From: a virus
Strand: one strand, 5' to 3'
Virus record (IMG/VR): IMGVR_UViG_3300007541_003003
Location: 1-22,648 of that record
Length of the DNA: 22,648 nucleotides
The notes below the pieces were generated by a model. That model did no database searches. It saw only the letters and a list, made by a program, of their open reading frames with translations, and was not told the origin of the DNA. How positions within the stretch are numbered: the first letter of the stretch is position 1; the number at the start of each line of letters is the position of its first letter. Position numbers and translations under genes: made by a program. Positions 7,740-14,150 of this stretch are shown here, piece by piece.

Positions 7740-8141
7740 TCAACTAACTTGTTTTCTTCCACCTTTATTCACCTTATTTTTTATAAATTGTAATTGTTGG
7801 GAAGAGAGAAGAGGGATTACTTGGCGGGCCTTTTCATTGTTATACCCATAATACTCTTTTACTACTTCCACGTCATTTTCAACGGTGGGCTTCACCCACT
7901 TAGAGAAACGCTTGCGTTTCCTAACAATATTTATAAAAAACTCATATTGTAAACGGTTGTCAATGTGGTGGTGAATATTCATTGCATTTGCGACACCAAC
8001 GGTGTCTTGGAAGTATGACAGACTACGATTAACCACAAACGGTACGTAAAGTTTCTCTTCGTCTACACCTTCCATGAGGTTTTTCTTGGTAGTGTTGATA
8101 CTATTCAAGAAATCAAACGGACTAATCTTCTGTCCAGCCAT
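7740..8141 (-). CDS. 62: Clamp loader small subunit gp62
   Basis: About 133 residues from the ATG at 8141, chosen because GAGGATTATGATT places the ribosome-binding site about 8 nt before it; the ATG at 8147 would be only 2-3 nt from it. The protein is shorter than T4 gp62 (187). The region FFINIVRKRKRFSKWVKP followed by VVKEYYGYNNEKARQ is like gp62 of marine T4-like phages. gp62 forms the A-position subunit of the pentameric gp44(4)/gp62(1) loader that opens the gp45 clamp. Here gp62 is separated from gp44 by six genes, whereas in T4 they are adjacent. A consensus promoter in the 3' end of the sulfotransferase gene drives it. Confidence 0.85.
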   Translation of the reverse strand: MAGQKISPFDFLNSINTTKKNLMEGVDEEKLYVPFVVNRSLSYFQDTVGVANAMNIHHHIDNRLQYEFFINIVRKRKRFSKWVKPTVENDVEVVKEYYGYNNEKARQVIPLLSSQQLQFIKNKVNKGGRKQVS

Positions 8142-8883
8142 AATCATAATCCTCTTCGTAAATTCTCATTATACGCTTTTTCTGGTCTGTTGTCAAGGAG
8201 TCTACGCCTCCAAACCATTGTCCACTCGTTTTGTTAGAATGAATCCTGTCGATTTTCTTAGTGGCGCCTGTCTTAACCCTTAACCACTCTAACATTACAC
8301 CAAAGTTACCCATCTTAAAAATCTTATCGTACTGTCCGGTATTTCCATGATAATATGTTTGTGTGAAAAAGTGACTATTCTGAATGTCGCCTCGCCACAC
8401 GCCATGGATAATATCATCAAGTTTTTCAGGCAGAATATCTACGTCTGACATGTTTTCAAGTTTTTTTAGGTTCTCTAAGGTCAACTCTTCATCAGATGTC
8501 AGAAGTTGGGAGTTTTTAACATACTCCTGTTTAATATATTCACAAGCTGACATGAAGCGTTTGACCGGATCACGTGCTACCGCAACCCTAAAAGAATTTT
8601 TTCTAAAGGGAAGTTCCGGTTTATATCCATACTTATTAACCTGTTCCCATCTCCAGTTCTTGGTTGCCATCAACAGCGACTCAGGATTTGATTGAGACTG
8701 TTCTACATTATGGATGTACAACAACGCCCACTTGATTGTACTGATACCGTTCTTCGGACAAATTCTGAAATCAATATCGTTTGGAAAGTAGAGCACATTT
8801 TCCGTAGGCGTCATCGTTCCTTTAAGTCGTTTGCGTAAGATTTTTCTCAATTCTTGTTGATAGATTTCACTAACGTTGTTCAT
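8122..8883 (-). CDS. Sulfotransferase family 2-like protein
   Basis: About 253 residues from the ATG at 8883, which overlaps the dCMP deaminase stop as ATGA; an in-frame start at 8907 would run further into that gene. PAPS-binding motifs are visible: CPKNGIST (42-49), corresponding to the 5'-phosphosulfate loop, and RVAVARDPVKRFMSA (99-113), corresponding to the 3'-phosphate motif RdP..R..S. Further on come HFFTQTYYH and KMGNFGVMLEWL, as in carbohydrate sulfotransferases of Sulfotransfer_2. The family moves sulfate from PAPS to sugar hydroxyls. The target may be a host or phage glycan, but this is inference. It is last in the gp44 transcript; its 3' end holds the gp62 promoter and overlaps gp62 by 20 bp. 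Confidence 0.72.
   Translation of the reverse strand: MNNVSEIYQQELRKILRKRLKGTMTPTENVLYFPNDIDFRICPKNGISTIKWALLYIHNVEQSQSNPESLLMATKNWRWEQVNKYGYKPELPFRKNSFRVAVARDPVKRFMSACEYIKQEYVKNSQLLTSDEELTLENLKKLENMSDVDILPEKLDDIIHGVWRGDIQNSHFFTQTYYHGNTGQYDKIFKMGNFGVMLEWLRVKTGATKKIDRIHSNKTSGQWFGGVDSLTTDQKKRIMRIYEEDYDYGWTED
8168..8196 (-). promoter_or_regulatory. Sigma70-type promoter for gp62-regA-cupin
   Basis: On the minus strand TTGACA (8196-8191), 17 bp, TATAAT (8173-8168): a 12/12 consensus match lying inside the coding end of the sulfotransferase gene. The predicted transcript would start near 8161, about 20 nt before the gp62 ATG. Confidence 0.85.
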
Positions 8884-9383
8884 ATCCGATTTATTCCTAT
8901 ACCACACTTTTGCAGAAATTCAACACCTAAAGTGCCTCTCGGATAGTCGTTTCTGTAATACACATTGGAGATACCGCTCTGGTAGATCAATTTGGCACAA
9001 TCTAAACATGGAGCTACAGTGGTATATAGTGTGGCACCTTCACAAGATTCGTTACTTTTTGCAACTTTTGCTATAGCGTTTGTTTCTGCATGTAGGACTT
9101 CTGGTTTTGTTTTCAAACCAAATAGTCCCTTTGAGTCCTTGAACGGAAACCTTTCCTTAATCTCCTTTGGCGTCATTCCTTCGGTTGTTTCTTTGGTAAC
9201 ATAAAGGTTATCTTCACAATTGTTATCCCAACCAGAAGGCATTCCATTATAACCAATCGAAATGATACGGTTGTCTTTTACAATAACACACCCAACATGA
9301 AGTCTACGAGCAGAGGAAAGTTCTGCATAGTTCTCTGCCGCTCTCATGTGGGCCAAATCCCACTTACTTAACCTCTCTGTCAT
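8880..9383 (-). CDS. cd: dCMP deaminase
   Basis: 167 residues. The zinc cytidine-deaminase motifs are HAETNAIAK (98-106, with catalytic Glu100) and PCLDC (125-129). The N-terminus SKWDLAHMRAAENYAELSSA and GYNGMPSGWDNNCE match T4-type and bacterial deoxycytidylate deaminases, including the substrate-site asparagine. A roughly 30-residue insert at 62-92 before the HAE motif is also seen in T4-like enzymes. It makes dUMP from dCMP for thymidylate synthesis. It overlaps the DUF2061 gene by 20 bp and the sulfotransferase gene by 4 bp, so all three are coupled. Confidence 0.96.
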   Translation of the reverse strand: MTERLSKWDLAHMRAAENYAELSSARRLHVGCVIVKDNRIISIGYNGMPSGWDNNCEDNLYVTKETTEGMTPKEIKERFPFKDSKGLFGLKTKPEVLHAETNAIAKVAKSNESCEGATLYTTVAPCLDCAKLIYQSGISNVYYRNDYPRGTLGVEFLQKCGIGINRI

Positions 9384-9585
9384 CTTTCACCCCAAAAGGA
9401 ATATATTTGTACCACACTCGTTCGTGATAGTAGTACAGAATCATCTTTGTAAAAACCTCAAATCCGGCAATCATTCCCGCCCAGTCAATCTGTCCTGTAA
9501 TTAACCAAGCCAATAGGAAGGTATCTGTGGTAGCGACCACTCTCCACGTAAGAGTTTTAGCTAAATGTCTAGACCTACTTACCAA
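9364..9585 (-). CDS. DUF2061 small membrane protein
   Basis: 73 residues. The pattern SRSRHLAKTLTWRVVATTDTF, a hydrophobic stretch ending at TG, then EVFTKMILYYYHERVWYK, is the DUF2061 signature. It probably has two membrane helices (about residues 20-30 and 36-52). The start codon is an unusual TTG at 9585, supported by a GGGAGG site 9 nt upstream and by the family N-terminus beginning right after it. It overlaps the MazG-like gene by 11 bp and the deaminase gene by 20 bp. Function of the family is unknown. Confidence 0.85.
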   Translation of the reverse strand: MVSRSRHLAKTLTWRVVATTDTFLLAWLITGQIDWAGMIAGFEVFTKMILYYYHERVWYKYIPFGVKDDREVK

Positions 9586-9991
9586 GACCTAACGCCTCCC
9601 TAATCTTGGGAGGGAAGTACGTATCGGGTTTCATGACCTTACCTGTATCCGGATTCTTCAATAGAACACCGTTCTGAACCTTACTCATGTTAGAGTCCCA
9701 GACGGCATTCCAAACCTTATAGAAGTCAATACCCAGAGTACTTGAGAGTCCCATGATGACCCACACCATGTCCGCAATTCCATCTGCAACTTCCACCACA
9801 TCTTTATTCTTGAAGGCTTCCTTGGTCTCGTTGAACTCTTCCTCAATCAAATCCATATAGAGTTTGGCGTGAGGTTCATCAAACATTACGGTTGGGTCTT
9901 CAGGGATAGTATACCTGAGTGGTTGCTGTGCGGCAACCATAAACACATCTACATCTTCTTGGGGACTAAACCCCTTCTCGTTCTTTTCCAT
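9575..9991 (-). CDS. MazG-like nucleotide pyrophosphohydrolase
   Basis: 138 residues. The all-alpha NTP-pyrophosphohydrolase metal site is visible as LIEEEFNETKEAF (E50, E51, E52, E55) and VVEVADGIADMVWVIMG (E67, D70, D74), the E-E-x-x-E ... E-x-x-D arrangement of the MazG/HisE/dUTPase-2 superfamily. After it, GIDFYKVWNAVWDSNMSKV is a segment shared by phosphoribosyl-ATP pyrophosphatase-like phage proteins. Marine phage MazG proteins have been proposed to adjust nucleotide pools or (p)ppGpp; the substrate here is unknown. It follows the 53-aa gene with 1 base between stop and ATG. Confidence 0.85.
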   Translation of the reverse strand: MEKNEKGFSPQEDVDVFMVAAQQPLRYTIPEDPTVMFDEPHAKLYMDLIEEEFNETKEAFKNKDVVEVADGIADMVWVIMGLSSTLGIDFYKVWNAVWDSNMSKVQNGVLLKNPDTGKVMKPDTYFPPKIREALGLGK

Positions 9992-9992
9992 A

Positions 9993-10154
9993 TCAGTTCC
10001 AGTTTTTAATGATATTACCTACAATGAAAGCATTAGTGATGATGGCCTGCAAAATGATTAGTGTTCTTACCCATGCAACAGCATCAGATTCATCATCATT
10101 GACAGAGGCTTTCTCACCTAACGCCTTAAACCAAATCCGTTTGATCTTTTTCAT
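9993..10154 (-). CDS. 53-residue putative membrane protein
   Basis: Too short for usual gene calling. From the ATG at 10154 it reads MKKIKRIWFKALGEKAS, an acidic middle (NDDESDA) and then a hydrophobic helix (about residues 28-47), ending NIIKNWN. It overlaps the 3' end of psiE by 29 bp and its stop lies 1 base before the mazG ATG, filling an otherwise empty gap in the right frame. A moderate GAGAA site precedes the ATG. A basic N-terminus followed by a single helix suggests an inner-membrane protein. No family recognised. Confidence 0.6.
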   Translation of the reverse strand: MKKIKRIWFKALGEKASVNDDESDAVAWVRTLIILQAIITNAFIVGNIIKNWN

Positions 10155-10548
10155 CACGAATTCTCATCTTCTCCAAACTCAACTTATCCTTTAGAGACAT
10201 CAGATATGCTGCGGCGGCCAGTATCAGGATTGCTCCACTTTCACCAAGAAGTTGCAACTCCTGCATCTCCTTACTATGTAGAATGATCAATCGACACAGA
10301 GCGGTGATTGCAATGATGATGGGAAGAGTGACGGGAATCCTACTGGTACTATAGAAAGCACCGATCATTCCGATCACCTCAACAAAGATAAAGAGCATAA
10401 AGAGATCGGCCAGATACACATGTTGTGCTAACCACATCGTCCATATTTGTTGACCCACGGCGATACACGTTGCCACACCAATAATGGCCAAGAGGGACTT
10501 CTCAGCCAAGATAGTAGTCCAGTGAAGTTTGTTGTTCAATTTAAACAT
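10126..10548 (-). CDS. PsiE family (phosphate-starvation-inducible) membrane protein
   Basis: About 140 residues from the ATG at 10548, one base after the gp44 stop; an in-frame TTG at 10563 would add 5 residues. Four hydrophobic segments are visible (roughly residues 16-36, 46-68, 72-90, 98-115) with a charged cytoplasmic tail. The pattern FVEVIGMIGAFY and RIPVTLPIIIAITALCRLIIL is characteristic of PsiE proteins. The molecular function of the family is unknown; PsiE is induced by phosphate limitation in E. coli. Carriage by a marine phage may relate to phosphate stress of the host, but no Pho-box was identified. Confidence 0.82.
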   Translation of the reverse strand: MFKLNNKLHWTTILAEKSLLAIIGVATCIAVGQQIWTMWLAQHVYLADLFMLFIFVEVIGMIGAFYSTSRIPVTLPIIIAITALCRLIILHSKEMQELQLLGESGAILILAAAAYLMSLKDKLSLEKMRIRDEKDQTDLV

Positions 10549-10549
10549 C

Positions 10550-11488
10550 TCACTTAATTTCAACCCCCGCCATGATCTCAGTCATACAGGCAACCAAATT
10601 CAGTTCATGATCTGCAACAAACGCATTCTTGTATTGATAATCAGCAAGGATCAATACGAGTTGTGGGATCGAATGTGGTTGAACGTGTTCACCCATCATG
10701 TCATAGATTCCACGGAAAACCGCTGAGGGTTCCACATCCATATTGTTCACAACCCAAGAACGCATCTTCTTGAAGTCCTTGTCCTTGAGTGCCTTGAAAA
10801 GGATATTGTAGTTATCATTTGCATCATTAATGATAACCGTAGTTTCCAATTGACCAGAGATAGAGTGACGTTGCAACTCGTTGAGTACACGCCTCCAGTC
10901 TGGAGAGTGACGCATGATAACTTGTGCAAGAGTATCCTTGTTGTAGGCAACACTCTCAAGCTTGAGAATATCGTCTGCACGTTTCATGAACTCCGAACAG
11001 AGTTGTGCCTGCACCTTCTTACTGAAGTTGAACTCGTAATTAGAACAACGAGAGTGTAGGGGTTCGATGACCTTGTTCTTGAAGTTACAGGTCAGGATGA
11101 ACCGACAGTTCGAAGAGAACTCTTCGATGAACCCACGGAGAGCGGGTTGCGTAGATTGGGGATTGAGGTAGTCCGCTTCGTCTAGGATGACTACCTTGTA
11201 ACCACCTGTGAGAGAAATAGACGAAGCGAACTGTTTGATCTTACCACGAAGGGTATCGATGTTACCCTCTTCTGAACCGTTGACAATGATGTAGTCAAGT
11301 CCCAGTTCATCACAGATGGCACGTGCGACAGTAGTCTTACCAGTACCAGCAGTACCAGAAAACAACATGTTTGGAATCTCACCACCATCCACAATCTTCT
11401 GAAAAGTATCTTTCAGTTCTTTGGGAAGAATGGTTTCACTAACTTTACGGGGTCGGTATTTCTCCACCCACAAGAATTCATCACGCAT
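10550..11488 (-). CDS. 44: Clamp loader large subunit gp44 (AAA+ ATPase)
   Basis: 312 residues (T4 gp44 is 319). AAA+ features: Walker A GTAGTGKTT (45-53), Walker B VVILDEADYL (99-108), sensor-1 ILTCNF (131-136) and the arginine-finger SRC motif (146-148) typical of clamp loaders. Four copies combine with one gp62 to load the gp45 clamp using ATP. The ATG at 11488 follows a GAGGA site and lies 34 nt from the promoter's -10. It is the first gene of a unit with psiE, the 53-aa gene, mazG, DUF2061, deaminase and sulfotransferase. Confidence 0.98.
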   Translation of the reverse strand: MRDEFLWVEKYRPRKVSETILPKELKDTFQKIVDGGEIPNMLFSGTAGTGKTTVARAICDELGLDYIIVNGSEEGNIDTLRGKIKQFASSISLTGGYKVVILDEADYLNPQSTQPALRGFIEEFSSNCRFILTCNFKNKVIEPLHSRCSNYEFNFSKKVQAQLCSEFMKRADDILKLESVAYNKDTLAQVIMRHSPDWRRVLNELQRHSISGQLETTVIINDANDNYNILFKALKDKDFKKMRSWVVNNMDVEPSAVFRGIYDMMGEHVQPHSIPQLVLILADYQYKNAFVADHELNLVACMTEIMAGVEIK

Positions 11489-11521
11489 GTATGTTCCTCA
11501 CATAATATAAAATATACACAT

Positions 11522-11550
11522 AGTGTACCATACGATACACTCACTGTCAA
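11522..11550 (-). promoter_or_regulatory. Sigma70-type promoter for gp44
   Basis: On the minus strand TTGACA (11550-11545), 17 bp, TACACT (11527-11522). It lies just after the terminator at 11557-11576 and before gp44, a clear transcript boundary. Confidence 0.75.
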
Positions 11551-11556
11551 TAGAAA

Positions 11557-11576
11557 AAGGGGACTTTCGTCCCCTT
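11557..11576 (-). terminator. Rho-independent terminator
   Basis: On the minus strand an 8-bp stem AAGGGGAC/GTCCCCTT closes a GAAA (GNRA) tetraloop and is followed by TTTCTA, with the stem itself ending in TT. It begins 2 bp after the stop codon of the membrane/SAP-like gene. Confidence 0.92.
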
Positions 11577-11578
11577 AA

Positions 11579-11878
11579 TCAGTTTGTAAAATTCTGAGAG
11601 ACTAACTTGTAGACTTCAGACTTCTTCATACTGGACTTAACTCCAACGATTTCACAATCCTTTGCGACTTCAAGAAGTTCAGCCTTAGTCATATCCTTAA
11701 GAGGTTTAGCGGGTAGGTCATAGGAAGAAACTTCCTCTACCTTCGGTTCCTCTTTCGGTTCTGTCCTAATACCAGCATCATCCATTGGAACAATCTTTGG
11801 GTTTCTGGTAATTAAATACATAAAAACCAAAAATCCAACTACGGTTACCAATGCCGTTACAACTACTGCATCAATCAT
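11579..11878 (-). CDS. Membrane-anchored protein with SAP/Rho-N-like C-terminal helix-extended-helix
   Basis: 99 residues. An N-terminal hydrophobic helix (residues 4-23) is followed by an acidic, Glu/Pro-rich linker (about 32-55). A C-terminal domain, LKDMTKAELLEVAKDCEI followed by KKSEVYKLV, resembles the Rho N-terminal/SAP helix-extended-helix fold that binds nucleic acid in other proteins. The ATG at 11878 follows an AGGAG site. It is the last gene before a strong terminator, downstream of the SleB hydrolase and a 74-aa gene. A role tethering nucleic acid or another protein to the membrane is only a guess. Confidence 0.6.
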   Translation of the reverse strand: MIDAVVVTALVTVVGFLVFMYLITRNPKIVPMDDAGIRTEPKEEPKVEEVSSYDLPAKPLKDMTKAELLEVAKDCEIVGVKSSMKKSEVYKLVSQNFTN

Positions 11879-11881
11879 AAT

Positions 11882-12106
11882 CTAGACTCCTGTAGGTCTT
11901 GTGGGTTTTTCACGATTACCACTAATGTAATCGCTATATTCATTATATAGTGCGAGAAAATGTTTGTTTTCCTGAACCATTGCTTGTAACTTCTGTGAAG
12001 CTTCACGACCACGCCGATGCACATTTCCATCGTCACTGTACATATAGTACCAGTCATGTTTCTCCATGATATCGTACAATTCTTCAATAGTCAGGTTATG
12101 TTTCAT
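11882..12106 (-). CDS. Hypothetical 74-residue protein
   Basis: Starts MKHNLTIEELYDIMEKHDWYY at 12106, with the ATG inside the last codons of the hydrolase gene (11-bp overlap) and a GTGTGAG site just before. The protein is polar and probably mostly helical, with an aromatic, acidic centre (YYMYSDDG) and HRRGREASQKLQAMV. No signal peptide or membrane segment and no family recognised. It lies 3 bp before the next gene, so it is part of the same message as the hydrolase and the SAP-like protein. Confidence 0.65.
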   Translation of the reverse strand: MKHNLTIEELYDIMEKHDWYYMYSDDGNVHRRGREASQKLQAMVQENKHFLALYNEYSDYISGNREKPTRPTGV

Positions 12107-12725
12107 TTCTCACACTCCAGAAAATGTGTCTTCCAAGTTGGACTTCCTTGTCCATCCTTCTGTTCCATCTAGGGTTAACGTAGTCAGCATGATAGAACAA
12201 AGAACCCTTGGTGATATCATTACCTTCACCACTTGCACGGTCTCTTGCTACATCCGACACAACCTTATAAATCGAAGTATAGGCCTTCCAATTACGGGGA
12301 ATGTCGGAACGTCCATCACAGTACCAACTAAATTGACATCTGTTCCTAAGAGGTTGTCCATCCCTACCTTCTACGGACTGATAGACAACTTCACATACAG
12401 AATTGGGGAAAAGATTACTCTCCACCCTATTCAGAACTACTTGGGTCACACCGATCTGTCCAGCAACAGGTTCATCCCTTGCTTCAAAATAAGCGTTCGT
12501 TGCAAGACATTCGATATCCCTCTCAGAAAAATAGCCATCCCCGCCAATAGCCTCCGAATCGAGAGAGAGTGATTGAGCGGAAGCAGAACCGCTGGCGGAG
12601 ATGGCCTCCTCTAGACTATCCAGTCTAGAAGAAACTTGATTAATTAAATATACCTCAAATCCAAGTATAGCAGAAAACAGCAAAACGATTGCTGCATACT
12701 GAAGATATTGTTTATTACTAGTCAT
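12096..12725 (-). CDS. SleB-type cell-wall hydrolase (endolysin candidate)
   Basis: 209 residues. An N-terminal membrane helix (about 9-29) is followed by a Ser/Ala-rich linker, then a Hydrolase_2 (SleB) catalytic domain from about residue 68: CLATNAYFEARDEP with the presumed catalytic Glu81, QIGVTQVVLNRV, CQFSWYCDG and GSLFYHADYV. The family cleaves peptidoglycan, as lytic transglycosylases or amidases depending on member. The N-terminal helix without a cleavage site would suit a signal-anchor-release endolysin or membrane-anchored hydrolase. No holin is obvious, although the SAP-like membrane protein two genes downstream has one helix. A GAAAGG site precedes the ATG at 12725. Confidence 0.85.
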   Translation of the reverse strand: MTSNKQYLQYAAIVLLFSAILGFEVYLINQVSSRLDSLEEAISASGSASAQSLSLDSEAIGGDGYFSERDIECLATNAYFEARDEPVAGQIGVTQVVLNRVESNLFPNSVCEVVYQSVEGRDGQPLRNRCQFSWYCDGRSDIPRNWKAYTSIYKVVSDVARDRASGEGNDITKGSLFYHADYVNPRWNRRMDKEVQLGRHIFWSVRNET

Positions 12726-12775
12726 GTTTAACCTTTCGTTATTGACCAGACGAGTAGATTAAACATTCTAAAAGA

Positions 12776-12843
12776 TGGAGCGGAGTGGTGGAATCTCACC
12801 ACCCTACGGTACAGGGAATGTACCACTGTCATAGACCCTCCGC
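12776..12843 (-). tRNA. tRNA-Gly(UCC)-like element with shortened D-arm (degenerate or unusual tRNA)
   Basis: A 68-nt element on the minus strand that folds as a near-cloverleaf. It has a 6-bp acceptor stem (GCGGAG/CTCCGC), a perfect 5-bp anticodon stem (GGTAC/GTACC) with 7-nt loop ATTCCCT (anticodon TCC after U33), a 4-nt variable region, and a perfect 5-bp T-stem (GGTGG/CCACC) with 7-nt loop TGAGATT. The discriminator is U and the 3' CCA is encoded. U73, C35 and C36 are glycine identity features. The D-arm region has only 12 nt with no clear stem, position 37 is C and the T-loop lacks the usual TTC, so this may be a decaying tRNA or a tRNA mimic. It begins about 10 nt after the stop of the 161-aa gene. 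The T-rich stretch after CCA could alternatively make it a transcript-end structure. Confidence 0.45.
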
Positions 12844-12853
12844 AAACAATTTA

Positions 12854-13339
12854 TTACGCTGCACGTTTCTGTTCAAGTTCGTCATACGTGAGGATGCTGC
12901 CATCCTTCATCTCGTAGAAACACTTGTAAGAACCTTCCTCACGGACGTTACCCTCAAGGATAACCCACGCTTCGGTCTTAGCAGCAATATCGCCACGCAT
13001 GTAACCATACTCATCATCATTGATGGTGTGGCGAGTGGCAACCCAACCCAGTTCCTTGTTGTACTCAAGGATAATGGGAGTCTCCCACTTCTCCCAAGGG
13101 GTTTCGTCATCGCCGACTATTTCCCAGTCAAGGATGTACTCCTGAAAATAATCGTTGTTTTCTTCAACGATCTTGGTCAGGTTAGGGATACCCTTCTCAA
13201 GAATGCGATTGACGTTCGCAGATGAGAGGTTGGGTACGACATAGGCGTTACCGCCCTTGTACTTCCAATAGTACTCTCCAGTGAAGCCGTTATGAGCGGC
13301 ATAGTTTTCACGGATTTGGGTTTGGATTACAAGTTTCAT
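12854..13339 (-). CDS. Conserved-looking phage protein of unknown function
   Basis: 161 residues, starting MKLVIQTQIRENYAAHNG with a GAGAGG site just upstream. It is soluble, acidic and rich in Trp/Tyr, with WKYKGGNAYVV, and the C-terminus rich in Glu/Lys. N-termini of this kind occur in uncharacterised proteins of T4-like marine phages, as far as I recall, but no function is known. It has its own consensus promoter, unusual for a single small gene, and is followed by the tRNA-like element and the hydrolase gene. A cytosolic early function is plausible. Confidence 0.8.
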   Translation of the reverse strand: MKLVIQTQIRENYAAHNGFTGEYYWKYKGGNAYVVPNLSSANVNRILEKGIPNLTKIVEENNDYFQEYILDWEIVGDDETPWEKWETPIILEYNKELGWVATRHTINDDEYGYMRGDIAAKTEAWVILEGNVREEGSYKCFYEMKDGSILTYDELEQKRAA

Positions 13340-13369
13340 AAGTCACCTCTCTCATCAGATTACGTATAC

Positions 13370-13398
13370 ACTATAACCTATCAGGCAGGGAATGTCAA
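13370..13398 (-). promoter_or_regulatory. Sigma70-type promoter for the 161-aa gene
   Basis: On the minus strand TTGACA (13398-13393), 17 bp, TATAGT (13375-13370). The -35 hexamer contains the TGA stop of kdsA. It restarts transcription within the tRNA-kds unit. Confidence 0.8.
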
Positions 13399-14150
13399 GC
13401 GCTTTTTTGTATTTTTTTCACTAATTCCTTAAAATCTTTCAGATGGAGACTGTTTGGCCCATCCGACAATGCATTGTCCGGATCAGGGTGAACCTCAAAA
13501 AAGAAGTTCTCCACCCCCATGGCCGCTGCTGCGGATGCAAGGGGAATAATAGCAGACCTATCCGAACTGTCTACTCGTGCTGGATTTTGTACACTGTGCG
13601 TTACATCGAAAACGACATCAGGATAATTATTTATCATATAATTAAGTCCAACAAAGTCCACAACCAGTCTGTTGTAACCAAAAGAAGTTCCTCGTTCTGT
13701 CAACCAGACTTCCTTCGCATCCTTGGCTTTATCAAGAACGTCTTGACAATCATACGGGGACATGAACTGACCCTTCTTGATGTTAACGATCTTACCACTC
13801 CTCGCAGCGGCCACAATAAGGTCTGTCTGTCGAGACAACAGGGCAGGAATCTGTAGAACATCAACACAGGCGCCATGACGATTCGCAATATCAAACACCT
13901 GATATGTGTCGTGAACATCAGTCAGCGTTTTAAGGCCGGGAATCTGTTCTTTCATCACCCAGAAGTGATTCATGGTTTCCAGACAACCAAGTCCACGGGG
14001 ACTGTACAGTTTACTTCGATTCGCCTTGTCGTAGGACGCCTTGAAGTAATAATCGATTCCATATTCGTCACACACCATCTTACAGTAAGACGCAATCTCC
14101 ATAGACATCTCTAGAGATTCGTGTTGACAAGGCCCTGCAATAATTCTCAT
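13395..14150 (-). CDS. kdsA: 3-deoxy-D-manno-octulosonate-8-phosphate synthase
   Basis: 251 residues. Condenses phosphoenolpyruvate with arabinose-5-phosphate to KDO-8-phosphate, the first committed step to KDO of LPS. The TIM-barrel signatures are IAGPCQHES, KASYDKANRS (37-46), LQIPALLSRQTDL (99-111), NIKKGQF, TERGTSFGY and FEVHPDPDNALSDGPNSL. Cys8 (IAGPC), His185 (THSVQ), Glu219 and Asp230 correspond to the four ligands of metal-dependent KDO8P synthases such as that of Aquifex, whereas E. coli KdsA has Asn at the Cys position. So a metal-dependent enzyme is predicted. The ATG overlaps the kdsB stop (ATGA). Host-derived acquisition is likely. Confidence 0.95.
   Translation of the reverse strand: MRIIAGPCQHESLEMSMEIASYCKMVCDEYGIDYYFKASYDKANRSKLYSPRGLGCLETMNHFWVMKEQIPGLKTLTDVHDTYQVFDIANRHGACVDVLQIPALLSRQTDLIVAAARSGKIVNIKKGQFMSPYDCQDVLDKAKDAKEVWLTERGTSFGYNRLVVDFVGLNYMINNYPDVVFDVTHSVQNPARVDSSDRSAIIPLASAAAAMGVENFFFEVHPDPDNALSDGPNSLHLKDFKELVKKIQKSA

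Noticed and set aside
7724-7762. GTG start giving a 13-residue extension of RegA
   Set aside because: The extension overlaps the end of gp62; T4 RegA starts at the residue matching the ATG at 7723.
7928-7935. TATAAATA on the minus strand, exact T4 late-promoter octamer
   Set aside because: It lies inside gp62 about 200 bp before regA, an early gene with no expected late promoter, and in an AT-rich stretch.
12066-12572. 168-codon plus-strand frame opposite the SleB hydrolase
   Set aside because: Antisense to a clear enzyme domain, with no promoter or ribosome-binding site.
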